64,000 nt of DNA. Source: an uncultured Opitutia bacterium. Lineage in GTDB: Bacteria; Verrucomicrobiota; Verrucomicrobiia; Opitutales; Opitutaceae. The position numbers and the translations under genes are program-made. The stretch is from contig CAIRTK010000018.1 of NCBI GenBank assembly GCA_903881475.1, positions 1-64,000 of the forward strand, in the 5' to 3' direction. Shown here one piece after another: positions 58,295 through 64,000 of the stretch; the stretch's first letter is position 1; each line of letters begins with the position of its first letter. The notes under the pieces are model-generated. The model made no database searches and was not told the origin of the DNA. It worked only from the letters and a program-made list of their open reading frames with translations.

Positions 58295-59368
58295 TCACGC
58301 CACTGTCTGCCAGCTCGCTGACTTCATCGAGTCCAGGATCGCGCCCAGCACGCGCTGCGCCTTGAGGCCGTCCGCGAAGGTGGGGAACTCCACCTTTTCC
58401 CCGCGGATGGCCGGCACGATCGCACCGGGCGAGGGCGGGCCGCCCTGCTTGAGGAAGTCCGTCGGCAGCTTCTGCAGCGGAAGGTCCGTCTTCCACGAGG
58501 CATAGCGCGTGAGCGTGGCGCCGGTGCGCAGCCAGATCTCGTCCGGGTGATCCGAATGCACGGCGAGGGTTCCGCGCTCGCCGGAAATCTCGATGCGGAA
58601 AAAATTCCCGAAGCCCGGGGCGACCTGCGTCGTCTCGAAGGTCGCGACCACCCCGCTCGTCAGCTCCGCGAGGAAGGCCGCGTTGGTGTCGGTGGTGATG
58701 CGCTGCATCCGGCCCGCCGCGTCGGGCTTTTCCGGGATGAGCGTCTGGGCGACCCCGACCACGCGGCGGTAATCGAGGCCCGTGACATAACGGACGCCGT
58801 CGATCATGTGCACGCCGAGGTCGCCGAGCGCCCCGAAGCCGGCGAGCGTAACATCATTGCGCCATGAGTACGGGGTCGCGGCGGCGCCGAGGAAGCTCTG
58901 CAGGTAGACCGTGTTGACGCGCGTGAGCCGCCCGAGCTCGCCCGCGGCAATGAGTTCGCGCGCAAAGCGGAAGGCCGCGACGTTGCGGTAGGTAAAGTTG
59001 ACCCCGCCCAGCCGGCCCGCGGCGGCGCGCGCCGCCTCCATCGACTCGGCCTCGGCGATGGTCATGGCCAGCGGCTTCTCGCAGGCCACGTGCGCGCCGT
59101 GCTTGAGCGCGAGCAGCGTGAGTTCGCAGTGAAACCGGTTGGGCGTGCAGATGGACACGAGGTCAGGCCGCGTTTCCCGGAGCATCTTTTCCGCGTCCTG
59201 GAACCGCGGCACGGCGGCCTGTGCGGCGGGCACGCGCCAGCCCTTCGGGTCGGCGGTGTCGGACAACCCGACCACGGTGACGCCCGGCTGCGCCGCGATC
59301 CCACTGAGGTGATAGCTGGCAATGCCACCCATCCCGACGACGGCATAACGGAGCGCAGGAGTTTCCAT
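58295..59368 (-). CDS. Gfo/Idh/MocA-family NAD(P)-dependent oxidoreductase
   Basis: This 357-aa protein has an N-terminal Rossmann fold, YAVVGMGGIASYHLSGIAAQPGVTVVGLSDT, then ICTPNRFHCELTLLALKHGAHVACEKPLAMTIAEAESM with the EKP motif. A C-terminal sugar-binding domain includes FGALGDLGVHMIDGVRYVTG, which holds the typical Asp-His pair. It would oxidise or reduce a sugar or inositol; the substrate is unknown. The start at 59368 is chosen since the upstream residues do not fit the fold. It stands alone. Confidence 0.92.
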   Translation of the reverse strand: METPALRYAVVGMGGIASYHLSGIAAQPGVTVVGLSDTADPKGWRVPAAQAAVPRFQDAEKMLRETRPDLVSICTPNRFHCELTLLALKHGAHVACEKPLAMTIAEAESMEAARAAAGRLGGVNFTYRNVAAFRFARELIAAGELGRLTRVNTVYLQSFLGAAATPYSWRNDVTLAGFGALGDLGVHMIDGVRYVTGLDYRRVVGVAQTLIPEKPDAAGRMQRITTDTNAAFLAELTSGVVATFETTQVAPGFGNFFRIEISGERGTLAVHSDHPDEIWLRTGATLTRYASWKTDLPLQKLPTDFLKQGGPPSPGAIVPAIRGEKVEFPTFADGLKAQRVLGAILDSMKSASWQTVA

Positions 59369-59425
59369 AGGGCGGGCAGGATGGGAAATGTGCGCGGCCG
59401 TGTAACGCGAAATCACGCCGGCGGG

Positions 59426-59890
59426 CTATTTCGCACTGATGCGGTCCTGCGCGGCCTCCGCCCACTGGCAGAGCGAGGCCACCTGCGCGTCGGTCAGCCG
59501 GGCCTCGCGATGGACGAGCGTGTAGGATTTCAACGGCATCGTGCGGTCGCGGACCTCGTCGCACAGGGCGTCGAGTTTCTTCACCTGCCGCTTGGCGGGA
59601 TAAGTGCCGAACTGGGAGAAATTCAATTCCCGGCGTCCGTCCTTGATATGGTCGGCCAGCCACCAGCCGACCGGCTGGATCTCCGCATACCACGGGTAGC
59701 GGGTGTGGTCCGAGTGGCAGTCATAGCAGGCCGTCGCGAGGATCTGCCGGACCTCGGGCGGGGGCGGATGGAGCGCGGTGATGTCGTCCTTGCCGGCAAA
59801 CGGCACCGCCGCTGACAGGTTTTTCGCCGGGCGGAAGGCCTGGATCACGAGGAAAATCGCCGCAAGCCCGAGGAGGATCCTGGTTTTCAT
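59426..59890 (-). CDS. Haem-binding domain protein with one CxxCH
   Basis: This 154-aa protein has an N-terminal signal or anchor (ILLGLAAIFLVIQAF). A haem-binding domain of the Haem_bd type follows: VRQILATACYDCHSDHTRYPWYAEIQPVGWWLADHIKDGRRELNFSQFGTY with CYDCH at about 55-59, and the end SLCQWAE. The C-type haem would be in the periplasm. Related proteins occur in membrane-linked redox systems of Bacteroidota and Verrucomicrobiota. It stands alone. Confidence 0.88.
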   Translation of the reverse strand: MKTRILLGLAAIFLVIQAFRPAKNLSAAVPFAGKDDITALHPPPPEVRQILATACYDCHSDHTRYPWYAEIQPVGWWLADHIKDGRRELNFSQFGTYPAKRQVKKLDALCDEVRDRTMPLKSYTLVHREARLTDAQVASLCQWAEAAQDRISAK

Positions 59891-59985
59891 GAAGTGGCGA
59901 TACGGTGCAGAGCGCGAAGTTGGGACACGTCGGGATTAAGGAGTTCCGGGTGTCGCGGGCAAGCGGACAGAGGACCGCATGTTGT

Positions 59986-60069
59986 TTTTACAGGAGGTAA
60001 CGGAGAGAACGCAGGTCGGAAATAGGAGAGCGCAGGCCTTCTCCGTTCTCTCCGTTACCTCCTGTAAAA
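59986..60069. repeat. Perfect 26-bp inverted repeat, TTTTACAGGAGGTAACGGAG family
   Basis: The 26 bases at 59986-60011 (TTTTACAGGAGGTAACGGAG, then AGAACG) are the exact reverse complement of 60044-60069, with 32 bases between. A degenerate relative is at 56848-56925. The perfect arms suggest recent formation or correction. Confidence 0.95.
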
Positions 60070-60141
60070 GCAGACCGGAATGCCGAAACGATTGCGCGCA
60101 CTGGGATACGCGGACAGCATCCGGAGCGTTTGCCAGCTCTC

Positions 60142-60444
60142 GTGAAAACGCCGACCGACTGTCTCCGCTGTGGTGCCTGCTGTTTTTCGCCGGCGGAGGC
60201 GTTTGTCCGCGTGACCGGCCCCGACTGGGCCCGGCTGGGTGACGCCGCGGAGCGGCTCGCGCATTTCATCGGGCATCGCGCCTACATGAAAATGGCCGAC
60301 GGCCACTGCGCGGCGCTGGAACTCCGGACCACGCCGGCCGGGGAGCCGGAATTTTTCTGCACGGTTTACGAGAACCGGCCGCAGATCTGCAGGGACCTGG
60401 CCCGGGGCTCGCCCGAGTGCGAGGGCGAGCGGGCCAAAGTATAG
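60142..60444 (+). CDS. YkgJ-like cysteine cluster protein
   Basis: This small protein (100 aa from GTG 60142, or 104 from TTG 60130) has the zinc/iron cluster pattern CLRCGACCFSP near the start, then DGHCAALEL, FFCTVYENRPQICRDL and a late Cys. YkgJ/Fe-S-Cys cluster proteins of this type are widespread; the metal and function are not well established. The TAG stop at 60442 is also the first codon of a TAGCAGCCG repeat arm. Confidence 0.85.
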   Translation: MKTPTDCLRCGACCFSPAEAFVRVTGPDWARLGDAAERLAHFIGHRAYMKMADGHCAALELRTTPAGEPEFFCTVYENRPQICRDLARGSPECEGERAKV

Positions 60445-60466
60445 CAGCCGACGGAAGGAGGCTGGG
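60442..60466. repeat. Single TAGCAGCCGACGG repeat arm
   Basis: TAGCAGCCGACGGAAGGAGG and CTGGG form one arm, with a base change, of the perfect repeat at 46556-46630. No complementary arm is nearby. It supplies the stop of the YkgJ-like gene. A short CGCGAAA-type word cluster follows at 60477-60500. Confidence 0.8.
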
Positions 60467-60519
60467 TACGGATAATCGCAAAAACGCGAAACCCGCGAAG
60501 GACGGAACAAAGGCCGCAC

Positions 60520-62988
60520 TTATTCCGTTTTGACTTCGTAGACTTCAATCAGGCCCTCACCGGTGGTACCACCTACGCCCGAAAGCTGGACACTGTAGAT
60601 GCCTGCCGGGAGATCGATGACCAATGCCGCGTCATTGCTGCCGGCGTCCAGGCCGAACGCCCCGACTTGAGTAAATGTTGTCGCGAGACCGGCATCCCAG
60701 TTGTCGTTGGCCGCGATTTTAACTCCCTTGCTGTCGTAGATCGCGAGCTGCGGATCAGGCAGCACGCCGGCCACGTTGTACTTGGCCAGCGACGGCCCTA
60801 CCCCGCGGATCAATAGCCGCTCACTGCCTGAACCGCTGATCACGAAACCGGCGATAAGGATGCCTGCACCTGTGCCCACCTGGCTTCGCGCGGACAGATT
60901 CACCAGCCGCCGCAACGGCGTACTCTCGGCGTCGTATACCTCAAGCAGCAGCGCACCGCTTCCCGTGCCGGACGCCAACATTGAATTCACTCCATTCAAT
61001 GTCACGGAAAGGGCGGCGTCCTTGCTGCCTGCCGGAAAGTCGAAGGCCCCCAGCGCCGTGAATAACGGCTGCAACGACGCGTCCCAATTGTCATTCTGCG
61101 CGATCAGATTCGAGGCACTGTCGAAGACCTGGATCGCCGGGTCGGGTAGCCCGCTGAGTCCGTAGGCATTGAGCGCCGGTCCGGCCGCGCGCAGCAATAG
61201 CGGCTTCGGCGCGTTGGTCACGAATCCAGCAATCGCCGTCTGGCCGGTCGAAAGATTCAAGCGGACGGAGAGATTGCTTAGCTGCGCCGACGAACCGAGT
61301 TGGAGCGGCACGGGCGCGGACTCCGTGGAACCATTGTCGGCTCGAACGAAGCAGAAGTAGGTTCCCGCGCTTTCGGCCGTGACAGGATTTACGATGTAGG
61401 TCCGATCGGTGGCTCCGGCGATGGCTTGGTTACCCTGATACCACTGGTATTGCAACGGGCTCGCCCCGGTTGCGAAAATCGTGAAAGAGATGATACCGCC
61501 GGGCTGCACCAGCTGCGAAGACGGCGGCGTGATGATCGTTGGCGCAGCCGGTTCGACGTGCAGCGTGATAGGTTGGCTCGTGACGTTCCCGTGCGGACCC
61601 GTCACGGAAACCGTGTAAGTACCGGCATCCGAGGATTGGACGTTCGAGATCGGCAGCGTCACGGGGGTGGTCCCATGAAACCACTGAAAGGTCAGCGAGT
61701 CGTCGCCCGTCACCACAGGGTCGTAATTGAGACTGGTGCCCGTCGCCGCATAGAGGTCGTTCGGGACGGCCTGCACAAACTGGGGCGGCGAAGAAACCGT
61801 GCGGTTAGGGTCGTATCGGAGCAAGCCGCCGTAACCCTGGGCAATGACCGGGCCATCCGGTTGGACGACGACATTGCTGGGCGTGATCTTCAGCCACGCG
61901 CTGGAGCCGGAATCAAGGCGCCGCAGACCGATGACCGGGGCCGCTGCCGTCGTATAGACCTGAGAGACGACCGCATTCCGGACATAGATCACGTCGTTTA
62001 CCCGATTCAGCACCAGCGACCCGCTGAGCGTGGTGGAAAACGTCGGATCGATCGTGAAGTCGGCCTTGTACTTGACGATGGGGCGCGGATAGTAGCTCGT
62101 GCCCCCGCCGGCCGGCTCAACCCATTCGACGTAGAAGGCTCCGCTCTTGGTCGCGTAGACGTTACCCATGAACTGCGTGCTCACCACCAGTGAGTAGGTG
62201 ACGGTCGAGAGCGTCTGGGTCCGATCTACGGAACCGTCGCCGTTCAGACGCTGGACGGTGAGCGTGTCATTGATGACCGTGGAACCGTCCGACGCCGTGC
62301 CCACCTGCGGGTTGTCGGAGAGCACGAGCAGCTGGCCATTGCTGTCGACATCCATGCTCTTGATCTGGCCACTGATGATGAAAGACGTGAAGGTCGGGTC
62401 GACGGCACCCGCTGAGTTTAAGCGGACGATCTGGGCGTAGGTCGCGACGTAGAGACGCCCCTGCGAATCCGCGACCGTCGTCCCACTGGCCGGCGTGGTG
62501 CCGCCGATCGGCAAGTTGACCTGGTAAGTAGGGTCGATCCGTCCGTCGGAAAATAACCTGATCGCGTTTTGCACTGCCACGGCGTTGTAGGTGGTGAACG
62601 AACCCACCACGATCACCGTGCCGTCGGGCTGGGGATAGATCGCATTGACCGAGTTGCCGACATTGAACCCGCTGCCGGCGTCAAACGTGAAGTCCACCGA
62701 GCCGTCGGCATTCAGCCGGACAATTCCACGCTGCGCGTGCCCGTTGACGGTCTCGACGAAGTTACCGCCGGCGCACAGCAATTTTCCGTTCATGTCCAAG
62801 GCCAGGGCATTCGGAGAGATCGGCACGCCAATCGAGAAAGCAGGATCGATCGACGAATAGCTCTGAGCCCGCGTCACCAGCACTAGGCCCACTGCGAGGA
62901 ATGAAAACGTGAGCACACGGAGACGGAGCGCACGACTGAAAGCGGAAAATGAAGCCGTCATGGGTGGAAAAGCCTTGGGAATCTTCAT
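60520..62988 (-). CDS. Secreted delta-60 repeat and Ig-like domain protein
   Basis: This 822-aa protein has an N-terminal signal ([22 protein letters not shown]). Beta-propeller-like delta-60 repeats follow (about 30-400; [39 protein letters not shown], and further copies). Two Ig-like domains with [10 protein letters not shown] and [18 protein letters not shown] come next. The C-terminal part has two copies of a domain ending [20 protein letters not shown] and [20 protein letters not shown]. The start 62988 has an upstream AGGAAG site. It probably binds or presents surface polymers. No anchor is seen at the C-terminus. Confidence 0.85.
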   Translation of the reverse strand: MKIPKAFPPMTASFSAFSRALRLRVLTFSFLAVGLVLVTRAQSYSSIDPAFSIGVPISPNALALDMNGKLLCAGGNFVETVNGHAQRGIVRLNADGSVDFTFDAGSGFNVGNSVNAIYPQPDGTVIVVGSFTTYNAVAVQNAIRLFSDGRIDPTYQVNLPIGGTTPASGTTVADSQGRLYVATYAQIVRLNSAGAVDPTFTSFIISGQIKSMDVDSNGQLLVLSDNPQVGTASDGSTVINDTLTVQRLNGDGSVDRTQTLSTVTYSLVVSTQFMGNVYATKSGAFYVEWVEPAGGGTSYYPRPIVKYKADFTIDPTFSTTLSGSLVLNRVNDVIYVRNAVVSQVYTTAAAPVIGLRRLDSGSSAWLKITPSNVVVQPDGPVIAQGYGGLLRYDPNRTVSSPPQFVQAVPNDLYAATGTSLNYDPVVTGDDSLTFQWFHGTTPVTLPISNVQSSDAGTYTVSVTGPHGNVTSQPITLHVEPAAPTIITPPSSQLVQPGGIISFTIFATGASPLQYQWYQGNQAIAGATDRTYIVNPVTAESAGTYFCFVRADNGSTESAPVPLQLGSSAQLSNLSVRLNLSTGQTAIAGFVTNAPKPLLLRAAGPALNAYGLSGLPDPAIQVFDSASNLIAQNDNWDASLQPLFTALGAFDFPAGSKDAALSVTLNGVNSMLASGTGSGALLLEVYDAESTPLRRLVNLSARSQVGTGAGILIAGFVISGSGSERLLIRGVGPSLAKYNVAGVLPDPQLAIYDSKGVKIAANDNWDAGLATTFTQVGAFGLDAGSNDAALVIDLPAGIYSVQLSGVGGTTGEGLIEVYEVKTE

Positions 62989-63261
62989 CGCTTCCTGACA
63001 ACCCAGCGTGGCTTTTCTGCCATTCGACATGTCCTAAAATAGTATCTTCAACGGAAAAGTCTAGGGCCAGGAGTTCCGGTTATCGATACGGACGCCGACC
63101 GCCGTTCTCGGCAACAGGCATTCGCTTATCTGCGTCTGGGCGTCCCTTTTGCGCCGCGTGGCGCTCCGCTTGGGAGCACAGATTCTGCACCGGTTGGCCG
63201 CTACATTTTTCGCACGAGAATCCGCCGCTGGTAAATTCGCCGCACCTGCACAGCTTGTCGG

Positions 63262-64000
63262 ATGGTTCCGTTCTCCATGCTCGATCTCTCGCCGATCACC
63301 CAGGGCGGCACGGTCGCCGACGCGCTGCACCGCTCGCTCGACCTGGCGCGCCAGGCCGAGCAGCTGGGCTATCGCCGGTACTGGGTGGCGGAGCATCACA
63401 ACATGCCCGGAATCGCGAGCGCGGCCACGGCCGTGGTGATCGGGCACGTGGCGGCGGGCACGTCTACCATTCGCGTCGGCTCGGGTGGAATCATGCTGCC
63501 GAATCACTCGCCCCTCGTGATCGCCGAACAGTTTGGCACGCTGGCCGCCCTGTTTCCGGGCCGGATTGATCTCGGCCTCGGCCGGGCGCCCGGCACGGAT
63601 CCGGTCACGGCGCGGGCCCTGCGCCGCGGCGGCACGAACAGCGCCGACACGTTTCCGCAGGACGTGATTGAGCTGCAGAATTATTTTCATCCCGCCGTGC
63701 CCGGCCAGGCCGTGCAGGCGGTGCCCGGCGCGGGACTCGAGGTGCCGATCTGGCTGCTGGGCTCGAGCCTGTTCAGCGCACAGGTCGCGGCGGCACTGGG
63801 CCTGCCGTTTGCCTTCGCCTCGCACTTTGCGCCGGACCAGCTCGGCGAGGCGCTGGATACCTACCGGCGCGAGTACACGCCTTCCCCGCAATGGCCCAAG
63901 CCATACTCCATGGCGGCCATCGCCGTCATTGCGGCGCCCACCGACGAGGAAGCCGCCTACCTGTTTACTTCCCAGCAGCAAAGTTTCATGAGCCTCCGGC
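63262..64000 (+). CDS. Luciferase-like flavin-dependent monooxygenase (partial)
   Basis: The first 246 residues of a bacterial luciferase-like (LLM) oxidoreductase are in the window; the gene runs past its end. It begins [20 protein letters not shown], then [92 protein letters not shown], the LLM core. The family uses FMNH2 or F420H2; the substrate is unknown. ATG 63277 is an alternative start. The 273 bases before it hold no gene that I can see. Confidence 0.88.
   Translation, partial: MVPFSMLDLSPITQGGTVADALHRSLDLARQAEQLGYRRYWVAEHHNMPGIASAATAVVIGHVAAGTSTIRVGSGGIMLPNHSPLVIAEQFGTLAALFPGRIDLGLGRAPGTDPVTARALRRGGTNSADTFPQDVIELQNYFHPAVPGQAVQAVPGAGLEVPIWLLGSSLFSAQVAAALGLPFAFASHFAPDQLGEALDTYRREYTPSPQWPKPYSMAAIAVIAAPTDEEAAYLFTSQQQSFMSLR

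Overview
The window is GC-rich DNA, densely packed with genes on both strands. Genes very often overlap as ATGA stop/start pairs. The organism looks like a member of the Verrucomicrobiota, probably of the Opitutaceae type. This is an inference from the ole-type genes, a delta-60/Ig-like secreted protein with a duplicated C-terminal domain, the FeoA-FeoA-FeoB set and the very large number of word-based inverted repeats between genes. It is not a database result. No rRNA, tRNA, CRISPR array, IS element or prophage was recognised.

Layout. 1-1079: end of the ATP synthase operon (atpD partial, atpC) and a terminator. 1164-3972: ferrous iron uptake (two FeoA, FeoB, Cys-rich membrane peptide). 4027-7393: two coupled secreted amidohydrolase paralogues, the second without metal ligands, and nagB. 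7552-8841: ArsR-type regulator with its palindromic operator, an SRPBCC protein and a membrane protein. 8810-10934: queC, queE and exoD on the minus strand. 11081-16403: tightly coupled operon of a histone-deacetylase-like enzyme, RNase D, OleC, OleD and a queuosine-precursor transporter. 16408-18567: two RNA methyltransferases, divergent. 18761-23335: sulfotransferase, EF-hand membrane protein, polytopic membrane protein. 23283-26749 (minus): DUF985 cupin, pdxH, hybrid-like histidine kinase and lipoate ligase, mostly overlapping. 26948-33682: TSUP permease, M20 peptidase, MarC, PAS kinase, GH88 hydrolase, rlmN. 33859-38174 (minus): DAHP synthase, unknown protein, rhomboid-like protein, lytic transglycosylase. 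38475-41070: miaB, membrane protein, gmk. 41150-50239 (minus): gnd, membrane protein, moeA, OPT transporter, membrane protein, dnaN, pssA and a RelE-fold protein. 50496-55413: ilvA and a sugar ABC transporter (binding protein fused to permease, then a second permease) interrupted by a GxxExxY gene. 55480-64000: low-complexity secreted protein, GNAT, a FliA-like sigma factor with a possible attenuator, Gfo/Idh/MocA oxidoreductase, haem-binding protein, Cys-cluster protein, large delta-60/Ig protein and a truncated luciferase-like monooxygenase.

The most striking feature is a population of about 30 dispersed imperfect inverted repeats from at least ten word families. Most lie between genes. Several run into genes and supply start codons, stop codons or C-terminal tails. 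At least five sit in frame inside conserved enzymes (OleC twice, OleD, RlmN, RlmD). One pair of arms exactly brackets the GxxExxY gene inside the ABC operon, and that gene has a lower GC content than its neighbours, so it looks like an inserted unit. Other points of interest are a translation-coupled attenuator candidate ahead of the sigma factor, a metal-free amidohydrolase partner, an SBP-permease fusion with an internal ribosome-binding site and start, and a RelE-fold protein coupled to pssA without an antitoxin.
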